The notes beneath the pieces are model-generated. The model searched no databases and was not told where the DNA came from. It worked only from the letters and a program-made list of their open reading frames with translations. Below are positions 7,088-15,304 of a DNA stretch of 19,965 bases, in pieces; position 1 is the first letter of the stretch, and each line of letters starts with the position of its first letter. This stretch comes from JBHPGW01 sp042569785 (GTDB lineage Bacteria > Planctomycetota > Phycisphaerae > Sedimentisphaerales > Anaerobacaceae): contig JBHPGW010000047.1 in the NCBI GenBank assembly GCA_042569785.1, positions 1-19,965 of the forward strand, written 5' to 3'. The position numbers were made by a program, and so were the translations under genes.

Positions 7088-9518
7088 TATCAGCTATCGG
7101 AGCTGCTATTGAATTGGACAGTTTATGGGAATGTTTATTTACCTTCTGTGTAATCCGAATAATCTCCGGTGCAGGCATATAATAATTCTTTCGTGAATTA
7201 GCGATGATACGGTCCTTGAAGTTTTTCTCCGGTATCTTAAGCGGCGGCAATGTAGTGAACTTGGCAATATCTGTCCCGCAGCGTATAATCGCCTGCCAGA
7301 TGTCAAGATTAATAATATCATCGGGTTTGACTAAATCCTTGAAATCCTTTGCCAGTGAAGTTGCGTCCCTGGTATCAACATTAAAAACAATAGTTGTCCC
7401 GACACTGCCGAGAGCATCTGTTTTTTGCGAGCTGAACTGACGCATATACTGATGGGCAAGTGTCATACCAACACCGTATTTGCGGGTCTCGGCGATGATG
7501 TCTTCAAGAGAGTCGGTCGTGAACCGATGCGCTTCATCGAGATATATCTGAAACGGCCTGCGTTTGTCTACTGGCGTATCGCTACGGCTAAGTGCACTAA
7601 TATGCATTACCGCGACCATGAACCCACCAAGAATCTCGCGAACTTCGGTGCCGAGTTTCGAAAGGTCGGCTATAAATATCATTCCGTCATCCATGATCCG
7701 CCTGAAGTTAAAACTGCTGTCAGGCTGTGATAACATCAGTGAAACAGGACCGCCGACAAGCAGCTTGCTGAGCTTGTGTTTCGGCGGTGTGAATTCGTCA
7801 GGCCTGTAGAGCATAAAATCATTTTCCCAGAACTTACGGGCCTGTTCATTCTGAAGGACATCCAGAATGAGCTTGCGAATCACTTCACTTTCTTTGGAGG
7901 TGCTGCGAAGCAGATGTGCAATATCACACAGAGTGCTGCCTGAAAGATGCAGCAGTGCAAAAATACAGTGACGAAGTATATGCTCCAATCTATCGCCCCA
8001 GCCTGAAACAAAACTCTTGAGTACTCCTACAAGGTCATCTGTTATACGGCCAAGATCCTGGCCGGGAATTTTCTGCATCGGATTCCATATAGGAATCCAA
8101 TATGGATCGCTGGGATCAAAGTAGATTATCTTATCAACATATTCTTCAGGGATAAGCTCAAGCAGCCGCTGTGACAAATCTCCGTGCGGATCGAGGACAG
8201 CCACGCCATCACCGCTTTTGATATCATCGATAATCATATGTTCTTCGAGAGTTGATTTACCTGTACCGGGCCTGCCGATAAGATGCGTATGACGCGTACG
8301 TATCTTTCGTGGTATGCACACGGGTTTTAAGTCGGTTGCGATATGACATGTACCAATTCGTGTACCCTCTGAAAGATTGTTGCTGGTAAGGGACAATGTA
8401 TCCAAAGTGTCGATGGCAACATCGAGCTGCTCGACTATGCTTGCAGGCGGGAAATGTGCCAGTCCAGTCAATTCGGCTGAATTGACCAGAAAACCAGGCC
8501 TATAAGTCAGGCCCAATTGGAACATCTGCTGAATCTGCTGTGGCGAAAGAATTTGTTTGTAATCAGCTTCTGTTATAAATTGCATGTGCATACCGCCATG
8601 CTGAAATAACGTGCTGAATGTTGCCATTGACTGCATGTATTCCTGCGTTAAATTTTTGCTGCCGAGCACCGCAACACGAACTGCTGCCGCATAGAAAGGT
8701 TTATCGTTATGGGCCTTGGTATCTACATCTCCTGCCATCTGGCGAAGATCCCCCGATGGGGCCTGCAGGGCGTTACGCTGAAAATGACCTACATTGGACA
8801 CCAGTTTGATTATGTATTCGAGGTCCATGAGAATTTCGACATTGCGGTGCCAGTTATGGTCAGGGTCAACAGGCTGAAACAAGACCTGATAGATTCCAAT
8901 TGCCGGTGCAGGTATATTGGCCATCGCTGTAATCAAACATTCATAGGGACAGACTCCCAGTTCATTTGGCCGGGTCAAAAGATGAGAATAAGGCGGCCTG
9001 GGAAAATAATCATAAAATCTGACATCTTCCCAGCCGTCGCCGCTGACATCAAAGTACGGATCGCTGTCCAGTTTTGATAATTTACAGAATCTGAATTTGC
9101 CGCAAAACGCGGTCGTAACAACAGGGATATCCTTTTTATGACAAATAAGCGAAACGGCGATTCTTTCCTGGTTGCCGACAAGCTCCATTCCTACACGGTT
9201 GGAGACAAGACAAAGCTGTCTTAAGAAAAGCTCAAAACAAACCCAGTCAAATGGCTGATCGGGCGATGTCCACACACGCAATCTTATAAGTTCGTCTTCA
9301 GCAGGCGGATTCTCATAAATCCAGCATGGCTGGTTTTCGAGGGTTGTCATGTCTTTGGGGACGGTCATCTGGGTATAAACAGGCTCAAGAGCCAGCGGAT
9401 TGGGCAGCAGATGACCATCGCAGCCTTTGCTTACCTCTGCTTTGACGAGTGCCTTGGCCTTTGCGGCCAGCATATACGGCCCCGCGTGGGTTACAAGTGC
9501 CTGTCCAACAGTATTCAT
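7038..9518 (-). CDS. HerA/TraD-type DNA translocase (type IV coupling-protein-like ATPase)
   Basis: In this 826-residue protein the C-terminal half is an ASCE ATPase of the HerA-FtsK/TraG-TraD group. HLIGRPGTGKST (412-423) is Walker A with K421. Then come GVAVLDPHGDL (438-448), typical of this group, and IYFDPSD (465-471). Walker B is FQIYLDEAHRF (656-666), with D661 and E662. TLAHQYMRQF (686-695) matches the sensor/arginine region, and a TraM-recognition-like C-terminal part follows. The N-terminal half (1-390) is a soluble-looking accessory domain with no visible membrane segments, unlike classical VirD4. Such motors pump DNA during conjugation, packaging or segregation. The start at 9518 has AAGGG with a 7-base spacer. 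No relaxase or VirB-like channel is present in the window, so the transfer role is inferred from family and context. Confidence 0.87.
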   Translation of the reverse strand: MNTVGQALVTHAGPYMLAAKAKALVKAEVSKGCDGHLLPNPLALEPVYTQMTVPKDMTTLENQPCWIYENPPAEDELIRLRVWTSPDQPFDWVCFELFLRQLCLVSNRVGMELVGNQERIAVSLICHKKDIPVVTTAFCGKFRFCKLSKLDSDPYFDVSGDGWEDVRFYDYFPRPPYSHLLTRPNELGVCPYECLITAMANIPAPAIGIYQVLFQPVDPDHNWHRNVEILMDLEYIIKLVSNVGHFQRNALQAPSGDLRQMAGDVDTKAHNDKPFYAAAVRVAVLGSKNLTQEYMQSMATFSTLFQHGGMHMQFITEADYKQILSPQQIQQMFQLGLTYRPGFLVNSAELTGLAHFPPASIVEQLDVAIDTLDTLSLTSNNLSEGTRIGTCHIATDLKPVCIPRKIRTRHTHLIGRPGTGKSTLEEHMIIDDIKSGDGVAVLDPHGDLSQRLLELIPEEYVDKIIYFDPSDPYWIPIWNPMQKIPGQDLGRITDDLVGVLKSFVSGWGDRLEHILRHCIFALLHLSGSTLCDIAHLLRSTSKESEVIRKLILDVLQNEQARKFWENDFMLYRPDEFTPPKHKLSKLLVGGPVSLMLSQPDSSFNFRRIMDDGMIFIADLSKLGTEVREILGGFMVAVMHISALSRSDTPVDKRRPFQIYLDEAHRFTTDSLEDIIAETRKYGVGMTLAHQYMRQFSSQKTDALGSVGTTIVFNVDTRDATSLAKDFKDLVKPDDIINLDIWQAIIRCGTDIAKFTTLPPLKIPEKNFKDRIIANSRKNYYMPAPEIIRITQKVNKHSHKLSNSIAAPIADNEKLNERADWSHIEEY

Positions 9519-9670
9519 TTTCCAGCCCTTTCTACCTGTGAATAATTTCTTCTGTCTTCACAGTGAAAGCGGCGGATTTCTTTCTACAGTTTCACCCTGA
9601 GGAGATTTTGTTGCAAAAATCATGGTTTTTGGGCTAAAAAAGGCTGAAAAAAAGTTGAGGTTTTGGCGGG

Positions 9671-10252
9671 TTATCCGCCTAAACGGCGGATTTTTCGAAT
9701 GATTTCGGGGTGTTTTTCGAGAACTTGGCGGAAATTGACCCTGATGCGGACGGCATTGCCCTCGGTCAGCTCGGAAGGCAGCAGATGACCGTATTTTTCA
9801 AGATATTCATCTGATGCGGCAAACCGCTCATCCAGTGTAAGTTTTTTCCAGTATTCGCCAATCAGGGCGCCTATCTGATTTTCGGCATACTCTTCGGCCA
9901 TTCTCAAGGCAATAGCTTTCAAGACGGCGTACAGACCTCCCGATTTGCCGGTTCGGGCCATATCGAATGCCGTATTTTCACCGTTATGGCCGTAAATATG
10001 AGAAAGCAGAATACCACATCGTCCCCATTGAAAGTCGCGGTGTTCAGAATTAAAAGACTGGCTCACACCCAGCACATTTGAATCGACATGACAGAAAAAA
10101 TCGGTTAGGCAATTCTCAAATTCATCCCTGTCGGTGATCTGGCCTGAATCAAATGAAAATGTATTTATGGCACTGTCGGCAAGTGCCGACGTTTTATCCA
10201 ACGTTAGCTTCGGATCAATCTCTGCCAGTAATTGTTCAAGTTTTGTCGGCAT
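9671..10252 (-). CDS. Unknown small helical protein, copy C of the element's repeated domain family
   Basis: This is a protein of about 193 residues with no family that I can name. It is collinear with the preceding gene product. RDEFENCLTDFFCHV matches the 'EF..II..FY..H' helix, SGGLYAVLKAIALRMA matches 'GGM..VLD.I', and a basic C-terminus rich in Ile and Arg follows. The frame can be opened from a TTG at 10264 directly after the upstream stop (10265-10267). The first ATG is at 10252, which I chose as the more likely start. Either way the gene is spaced for translational coupling. The stop codon sits in a short GGCGG/CCGCC hairpin (9665-9679). A 150-bp gap then precedes the translocase gene, and it holds a T-rich stretch on the minus strand and a short GTGAAA/TTTCAC inverted repeat. 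Confidence 0.72.
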   Translation of the reverse strand: MPTKLEQLLAEIDPKLTLDKTSALADSAINTFSFDSGQITDRDEFENCLTDFFCHVDSNVLGVSQSFNSEHRDFQWGRCGILLSHIYGHNGENTAFDMARTGKSGGLYAVLKAIALRMAEEYAENQIGALIGEYWKKLTLDERFAASDEYLEKYGHLLPSELTEGNAVRIRVNFRQVLEKHPEIIRKIRRLGG

Positions 10253-10264
10253 GACACGATCCAA

Positions 10265-10846
10265 TCAAAAACGCCTGAACATAGAAGAACTCTGCTGCAA
10301 AGCAGCAACATACGAACGGATAAGGACCTCGAAGTTGCTGGCATAAGCTTCCGGTTGAGAGGAGCGAATAGAGGACGATAATTGTCCGCCACAGTGGCTA
10401 ATAAATTGACGGATAATCTCGACCTTATCATCCCATGAATTCGGCGTTACATGACGGTCGAACATTTCCCTGATATAGCGTTCGGCTGAGTCAGCCTTTA
10501 TTCCTTCGGCGATTATATCCAGGACAGCCCGCATACCACCGTTAGTGCCATCCTGGGCGTTGTTGCACGCCGCAACTATATCACCGCCGCGTTTGCGGTA
10601 TTCACGTTCAATGATTTCCTTGGCACGACCGCCGGCTTCAGCTGATGAAAGTGAGCCGCCGCTGGAAACACACTTGGTGAAATGATAATTGTAGTAATCA
10701 GCAATGATACTGCTGAATTCATCGAAATTACTGACTGTGCTGGAGCGAAGCTGATACTGCATGCGAGCCTCGTCATTTGCTATGCCTATTTTCTTTGCGA
10801 TAGTTCTTTCGTCCAAGGCATCAAGTAAAGCGGTAATATTTCCCAT
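10265..10846 (-). CDS. Unknown small helical protein, copy B, close relative of the Lon-like protein's C-terminal domain
   Basis: This 193-residue protein is clearly homologous to the last 185 residues of the upstream Lon-like protein. IAKKIGIANDEAR matches LAKTVGVPIDTAR, DEFSSIIADYYNYH matches EEFHDVITGFYLHL, NGGMRAVLDIIAEGIK matches HGGMKFILDCLTEQFK, and both end in (V/M)FRRF. It therefore looks like a stand-alone copy of that domain. It may pair with the protease, for example as a subunit, inhibitor or substrate adaptor, though that is inference. AGGAGA lies 8 bases before the ATG and is a good ribosome binding site, 21 bases after the upstream stop. No catalytic motif, membrane segment or signal peptide is seen. 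Confidence 0.78.
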   Translation of the reverse strand: MGNITALLDALDERTIAKKIGIANDEARMQYQLRSSTVSNFDEFSSIIADYYNYHFTKCVSSGGSLSSAEAGGRAKEIIEREYRKRGGDIVAACNNAQDGTNGGMRAVLDIIAEGIKADSAERYIREMFDRHVTPNSWDDKVEIIRQFISHCGGQLSSSIRSSQPEAYASNFEVLIRSYVAALQQSSSMFRRF

Positions 10847-10867
10847 GATAATAGTCTCCTGTTTTTC

Positions 10868-12553
10868 TTAAAATCTTCTAAATACTTCGTTTATTTTATC
10901 CAGCGATTTTACATACGCCTTTACGATAATTTCATAATGATCGATAAAACGCTCAGGTGAAGCTGATGCTATTTCGCACGGCAGATGGGATGCCAGTCGC
11001 TTCAACAGAGCAGATATAAAACAAATCTGTGCCTCCCTGTTAAGAGGACCAAGGGCCTCACGGATAACTCTGTTGACATGCCTGGTCTGGGATTCGGTCT
11101 TGAACTGTTCAGTCAGGCAATCCAGTATGAACTTCATACCGCCGTGAATAGCGTCACTGGCCTCATTCATAGCAGATGTTACTCCGCCTTTATCAGCAAA
11201 AGTCCTTTCAACTAAGGCAACCGCATCATCTCTTACCCTGTTCATATCCACAGATTCAGATACTGAATGCATATGCCGCTGAAGGTGTAGATAGAAGCCG
11301 GTTATAACATCGTGAAACTCTTCATTGGATTTGGCTGTTAATGAATTAAGCCTGTAAGTAGCCCGTGCCGTATCGATTGGCACACCCACAGTCTTTGCAA
11401 GGCTGGTACTGTCAATCTGTGACACGATAGAGTCGACAAGCCTCTGATCGGTGTCGTCCTCAATTTGGTCGCCGGCAGCCTTTGCTCTGGCGGTTATGAC
11501 AGGTTCTGTCCAGATGGCTTTGCCTTGTACAGCATCATAGAGTAACCCGATATCCTCGGTATCTGATTCCCCGGCAAACTGAGTCAGTTTGACACATTCA
11601 AGTGTGGCTAAAACAGGAAAATCAATCCTGCCCTTTCTTGTACCGGGCGGCAGCGACCGAAGCAGTTGTATAAGTTTACGGCCAAACTCTTTTGGATACA
11701 TTTTGGTTCTGATATGAAACTGTGAATATGCAAGAAGCAGTTTCTTAACACTCTCATTTTCAGCAGCGTGAAAATACCGCTCTAAGACATTCCAGAAACG
11801 TTTTTCATTATTTTCAGCAAGAAAACCTGCCGCAGATGAAACAGGATTACCGCGGTATATTTTTGAATCATCTACAGCAAAGAAACCTTCCTGTAAAGAT
11901 GATAGCCCAATGGCTTCATCTACAAAAACAGCCTGTATCAAATCAGTGATATCATTAACGGCAGTCATCTTCAGTCTGTCCTTTGCATTGATGACAGCAA
12001 CTTCTACCTCTTGCCTCTCAACCGGAGATAACACGGCTAAAGACCTGTCCCTGTCAAATGCAGGATAAATAAAATGATTGATAGATTTGTCTTCGAATGC
12101 AGATGATATCTTGACGCCCATTGCCTTTACAGCAGCAATGTCGCCATCAGAAGATGCGATATGGCCGGTCGAAACAATATCATCAGCTATGTCTATACCC
12201 AAAGCTGCCGACAGCATTGCCAGAAACATGGGGACATCTGCTGAAAACCCAGAAACCCTGGCGCCTAAATCCGATACGGAAATACCGCCCGGGTTGACTA
12301 CCGATATTTCAAAACTCTTTTTATCCAAGCCAAGTGAGTCCAGGATATTATCTACAATGGGAACTAATATGTCCCTGATATGTTCAATTGCTAATTTCTC
12401 AAAAGCAACGGGGCCTGCGAGACTGATGCGTTCGCCATTGGCATGATCTTTTCTGTGTGCAACAACAGAGGAAATAACTGCCCTGGCTTCGTTACCGGCG
12501 CCAAAGACCAGAACCGTCCCGGTTCGTCCTATTGATGTTGCTGCTGAACTCAT
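10868..12553 (-). CDS. Lon-like (S16) serine protease domain fused to an unknown helical domain
   Basis: This is a 561-residue protein. Residues 10-215 follow the Lon proteolytic domain. VNPGGISVSDLGARVSGFSAD (86-106) stands where Lon has PxGAxPKDGPSAG, with S104 at the nucleophile. DIVSTGHIASSDGDIAAVKAMGVK then parallels 'AMTGEI.L.G.V.PIGGLK', with K148 as the likely partner lysine. FIYPAFDRDRS resembles 'VLIPxEN..D', and the domain ends VNDITDLIQAVF as Lon ends its 'hVxxhxEVL' helix. There is no AAA+ ATPase. Residues 216-375 are helical and unrecognised. Residues 376-561 are a domain also found alone in the next two gene products and, more distantly, after the translocase. The start overlaps the upstream stop as ATGA, so translation is coupled. 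The protease fold is a motif-based call. Activity and substrate are unknown. Confidence 0.72.
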   Translation of the reverse strand: MSSAATSIGRTGTVLVFGAGNEARAVISSVVAHRKDHANGERISLAGPVAFEKLAIEHIRDILVPIVDNILDSLGLDKKSFEISVVNPGGISVSDLGARVSGFSADVPMFLAMLSAALGIDIADDIVSTGHIASSDGDIAAVKAMGVKISSAFEDKSINHFIYPAFDRDRSLAVLSPVERQEVEVAVINAKDRLKMTAVNDITDLIQAVFVDEAIGLSSLQEGFFAVDDSKIYRGNPVSSAAGFLAENNEKRFWNVLERYFHAAENESVKKLLLAYSQFHIRTKMYPKEFGRKLIQLLRSLPPGTRKGRIDFPVLATLECVKLTQFAGESDTEDIGLLYDAVQGKAIWTEPVITARAKAAGDQIEDDTDQRLVDSIVSQIDSTSLAKTVGVPIDTARATYRLNSLTAKSNEEFHDVITGFYLHLQRHMHSVSESVDMNRVRDDAVALVERTFADKGGVTSAMNEASDAIHGGMKFILDCLTEQFKTESQTRHVNRVIREALGPLNREAQICFISALLKRLASHLPCEIASASPERFIDHYEIIVKAYVKSLDKINEVFRRF

Positions 12554-13263
12554 TGAGCATCCCTAACTGCGTTTATTGTTATTTTCATACTGCCGCTTTC
12601 AATGCTTGGATATATCTGGATTATGATTTCACCGTCAAAGAGATCAATTTCCTTTACAGGTTGAGGCTCCTGGCCGGTTGTATCGGCGGCTAAATCGAAA
12701 GGCCTGCCCGGATATGCCTTGGCCCAGACTATGGCCTGTTCGGTAAGTTCCCCTTTCCAGATGGCCCGTCCCGAAGCAAAAGATATATTATAAAGGCCAG
12801 CTGTTATCCTGTCGATGGTTTTAGAGCCTGGGATATCAGCAAAAGTAATCGACTTGAATGGTTTGTTGTCACGCAAAACCAAAATCTCAACAACTGCAGG
12901 TACCTGACTTAATTCTTCTATCTCATCAACTAACTTGTCGTATTCCTCTCGCCACTGCGGGTTTGATTTGATAATACCCAGGGCTTTCTTTTTGTCTTCG
13001 TCACTACCCTCAAAAGTATCGGTTGCTAATTCAACTATCAATTCCTTTGCAATCTCAATTCTAAGTTGATTGTCTGAACCTTTATTTTTTACCTGCTCGT
13101 TTACAGTATTCATGAACTGCTGAAATTGTTCAAAACCCTGCTCATAGTCAGGCTTTGTTCCCAGTGATTTTATTTCCTCGAAAGCCTGCTTTAATGATTG
13201 GTCGGCATCTTTTTGTTCCAGTGCCTTTGCTATGATTGATATAAAGTACAGGTCGTTACTCAT
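12550..13263 (-). CDS. Unknown protein: helical N-terminus plus C-terminal beta domain
   Basis: This is a 237-residue protein from the ATG at 13263 (MSNDLYF). That start is preferred over the ATG at 13275 because GGAG lies 6-7 bases before it, and it falls 1 base after the upstream stop. Residues 1-120 are charged and helical, probably coiled-coil in part. Residues 125-237 are beta-rich, with a GLYNISFASGRAIWKGEL segment (156-173), then a FDLAADT motif (189-195) and a closing DGEIIIQIYPSIESGSMKI strand pair. That C-terminal pattern is familiar from small proteins sitting beside regulators and ATPases in environmental bacteria, but I cannot name the family. It is coupled to the Lon-like gene by an ATGA overlap, which suggests that the two products act together. 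Confidence 0.75.
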   Translation of the reverse strand: MSNDLYFISIIAKALEQKDADQSLKQAFEEIKSLGTKPDYEQGFEQFQQFMNTVNEQVKNKGSDNQLRIEIAKELIVELATDTFEGSDEDKKKALGIIKSNPQWREEYDKLVDEIEELSQVPAVVEILVLRDNKPFKSITFADIPGSKTIDRITAGLYNISFASGRAIWKGELTEQAIVWAKAYPGRPFDLAADTTGQEPQPVKEIDLFDGEIIIQIYPSIESGSMKITINAVRDAQ

Positions 13264-13264
13264 T

Positions 13265-14377
13265 TCAAGCTCCATTTCTTCTTCGAGCGTTATTACTTTT
13301 CAGGACTTCCTCTACACGGCCCAGAATACCTGTATCTTCAGCAATCCTCACAAACACAGGATGTCCCGCAAGAGTCTGGGCGATATTGAGCCACAGGTCC
13401 GGAATAGGATATTTTTGACTTTTGCCCGACTGTGTCAGCCAGTTACTACCGGCAAACCGGGAAAAGGTCGCTCGGTTTATTTTGAAACTGTCGGCAATTT
13501 TGGCAGTCTCATACTGGCCACAGGCCAGACAATCAAAAATCCGGCGAATCAACTGTCGCAATTTCTGCTTGCCCAACTGTTGTATTGCATCTCTTTGGAG
13601 TTCGATATTCTCAGCTTTCTCCTGGGCAACCACATCAGAAAGACCCTTGACAGTTATCTCCTGCTCTATTTGAGGTCCAAAATCAGGTGGATCTGCTGCG
13701 ATTGTATTTTCTTCTATATCCTCAAGGGAAAGGATTTTTCGCTTTTTTGCAAGATCATCCACTATCGCCTGCACCCTCTGCCGCTCTCCGGGCCGAGTTG
13801 GGTCAACATCTGGGATGTTGTCAGTCAGCCACATACCTCTCTGACGGCCCTGTATATCTACCGGCAGAAAAACCTCCATAGAATGCCCGTCTACCTGCCA
13901 GAGATACCGTGTTGTCAATTTCCTGTCTCTTCGGCTGCATTCCTGGCAGGACAGTCGAAAATGGCGAACTATCAGATTTTGCAGTAACTTAGCGATTTGT
14001 CTTTCCCTGTCATTATCATGATGGTGAAACTGGCTATCTGTCATCTTTGCAGCACGTTTTATAAAGGCCTCATAGTAATAGCGGCAGTCAGGGCCTTTCG
14101 GTTTCACCCCATGATGGTTTTTTGAAGAATTGGGCAAATTACTGAACTTACTGATAGTCATATCATAGGCTTTTTCAAGTATTTCCGCCTCTCCATTACA
14201 CCAACGGCGGGCTGGATTGCTCTGCCGGAGTTTGTCCACAAATTCAGCCAGGCGGAATGGCTGGCTGCTATGGTAGTAGAACATACTGCGGTTATTGTGT
14301 AATTCCTGAAGGGCTTTCCTGTCGCCGTTGCGGGCGATAAGTTCAGCCAATCTTAACAGGTTAAAATGTCCGTACAT
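13265..14377 (-). CDS. Helix-turn-helix protein, probable transcription factor (sigma-like C-terminus)
   Basis: This is a 370-residue protein and the first gene of the operon. I choose the ATG at 14377 (MYGHFNLL) because AGGAAGG sits 6 bases upstream. A longer frame from 14398 has no ribosome binding site. The C-terminal region QKLRQLIRRIFDCL followed by YETAKIADSFKINRATFSRFAG (about 291-312) is an HTH of the 'xIAxxFGISKATFSRFAG' type, similar in style to sigma-factor region 4 or Trp-repressor-like modules. The N-terminal half has conserved-looking tracts (HNNRSMFYYHSSQPFRLAEFV) and a single CQEC motif, with no full zinc site. Lys- and Glu-rich helices separate the halves. Being first in the operon and next to its promoter, it is a candidate regulator of the whole module. 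The family is not recognised. Confidence 0.75.
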   Translation of the reverse strand: MYGHFNLLRLAELIARNGDRKALQELHNNRSMFYYHSSQPFRLAEFVDKLRQSNPARRWCNGEAEILEKAYDMTISKFSNLPNSSKNHHGVKPKGPDCRYYYEAFIKRAAKMTDSQFHHHDNDRERQIAKLLQNLIVRHFRLSCQECSRRDRKLTTRYLWQVDGHSMEVFLPVDIQGRQRGMWLTDNIPDVDPTRPGERQRVQAIVDDLAKKRKILSLEDIEENTIAADPPDFGPQIEQEITVKGLSDVVAQEKAENIELQRDAIQQLGKQKLRQLIRRIFDCLACGQYETAKIADSFKINRATFSRFAGSNWLTQSGKSQKYPIPDLWLNIAQTLAGHPVFVRIAEDTGILGRVEEVLKSNNARRRNGA

Positions 14378-14444
14378 CTCAAACCTTCCTGCTACCATAA
14401 CTTAAGCGGCAAACAAGAGAATACACAACTCGTTTATGCAGCTT

Positions 14445-14473
14445 ATGATAACGCAGGAAGAGGCAGAATGCAA
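14445..14473 (-). promoter_or_regulatory. Sigma-70-type promoter candidate for the nine-gene operon
   Basis: On the minus strand TTGCAT (14473-14468) and TATCAT (14450-14445) are separated by exactly 17 bases. They match the consensus at 4 of 6 and 5 of 6 positions. A transcript starting near 14438 would have a leader of about 60 bases ending in the AGGAAGG site of the HTH gene. It is the best promoter seen in the intergenic gap between the two minus-strand gene blocks. Confidence 0.5.
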
Positions 14474-14520
14474 CGATTCTCTACTCCCGTTCTCCCCATC
14501 GTGCTGTTGTTGATGAAAGA

Positions 14521-14555
14521 CCGGATGCACAAATACTGTATTTAACCATATCCGG
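14521..14555 (-). terminator. Imperfect hairpin after the peptidase gene, possible weak terminator
   Basis: CCGGAT (14521-14526) and ATCCGG (14550-14555) form an outer stem, with AAATAC and GTATTT forming an inner one. On the minus strand it follows the peptidase stop by about 17 bases. The following sequence, TCTTTCATC, has only a short T run, so termination may be partial and read-through into the next operon is possible. Confidence 0.35.
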
Positions 14556-14572
14556 CTTTGAGTTTGGCAGAT

Positions 14573-15304
14573 TCAATTAATTACCTGCTCCAATCTCTTC
14601 TTTCTCTTTTCCCAATCAGGCATAACCTTAACAAGCATTTTATAGAATAACTTGCCATGGTTAAAATATTTCAAATGGCACAGTTCATGCATTATAACGT
14701 AATCGATACAATGAGAAGGAGCTTTAATCAGTTGAGTATTTAGAATAATTGATCTCTGTTTTGAGCAACTTCCCCAGCGTTTCTTCATCCTTCGTATTTG
14801 AATATTAGGCAGGATCATGCCATGTCTTTTTGTTTTTGCATAACAGAGATTCAGTCTCTCAGCGTATTTAATTGTCGCTTTTTGTCTATACCACCTGTCG
14901 AGCAGTATTTTTATCTGGGTTGAGTCATTTCTGTCTTTTGCATAAACATTGACAATTCCCCTTTTCAGAACAACCTTCTCCTCTGTTGAACTGATAACCT
15001 TGAGCCGATACTGCTTTCCAAGGTAAAAATGGGACTCACCACTTACGTATTTCTTAGCTGGTTGTATGGGAAGGAACAATGAGAAAAAATATCGTTGCTC
15101 AATAATCCATGCTGCTCTTTTTCTGACTTTCTCCTCAATCTCACAATAAGTTCTTTTCAGAGGAGCCTTGACCCTGACAGACGTATCTGGATAAACACTA
15201 ATTTCAAGTGTTTTCCTTTTTCGATATTCCAACTGAAAAGGAAGAACCTTGGAACCATATTTTATCTTATGATGTTCTATTGTATTGTTATCCATGTTTG
15301 GCAT
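14573..15304 (-). CDS. YgjP/SprT-like zinc metallopeptidase (M48-type, DUF45) in the restriction operon
   Basis: This is a 243-residue protein. The C-terminal catalytic core is plain: RRMKKRWGSC (171-180), ILNTQLIKAP (187-196), then HELCHLKYFNHG (206-217) with H206, E207 and H210 as the HExxH site and H216 as the probable further ligand. WGSC and the HELCHL...NHGxxF pattern are diagnostic of the YgjP family. The gene overlaps the end of hsdR and is the last gene of that operon. The ATG at 15304 and the ATG at 15295 (overlapping the hsdR stop) are both possible starts. Family members are often found beside type I restriction genes. A role in controlling or recycling the restriction complex is possible but unproven. 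Confidence 0.9.
   Translation of the reverse strand: MPNMDNNTIEHHKIKYGSKVLPFQLEYRKRKTLEISVYPDTSVRVKAPLKRTYCEIEEKVRKRAAWIIEQRYFFSLFLPIQPAKKYVSGESHFYLGKQYRLKVISSTEEKVVLKRGIVNVYAKDRNDSTQIKILLDRWYRQKATIKYAERLNLCYAKTKRHGMILPNIQIRRMKKRWGSCSKQRSIILNTQLIKAPSHCIDYVIMHELCHLKYFNHGKLFYKMLVKVMPDWEKRKKRLEQVIN

Noticed and set aside
9660..9680. GGCGG/CCGCC hairpin at the end of gene C as a terminator
   Set aside because: The stem is short and the T run on the minus strand lies about 12 bases beyond it, so it does not fit a rho-independent terminator well.
13232..13987. 251-residue plus-strand open frame
   Set aside because: It lies opposite the HTH gene, has no ribosome binding site and shows no domain. 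The minus-strand frame has the operon context and HTH motif.
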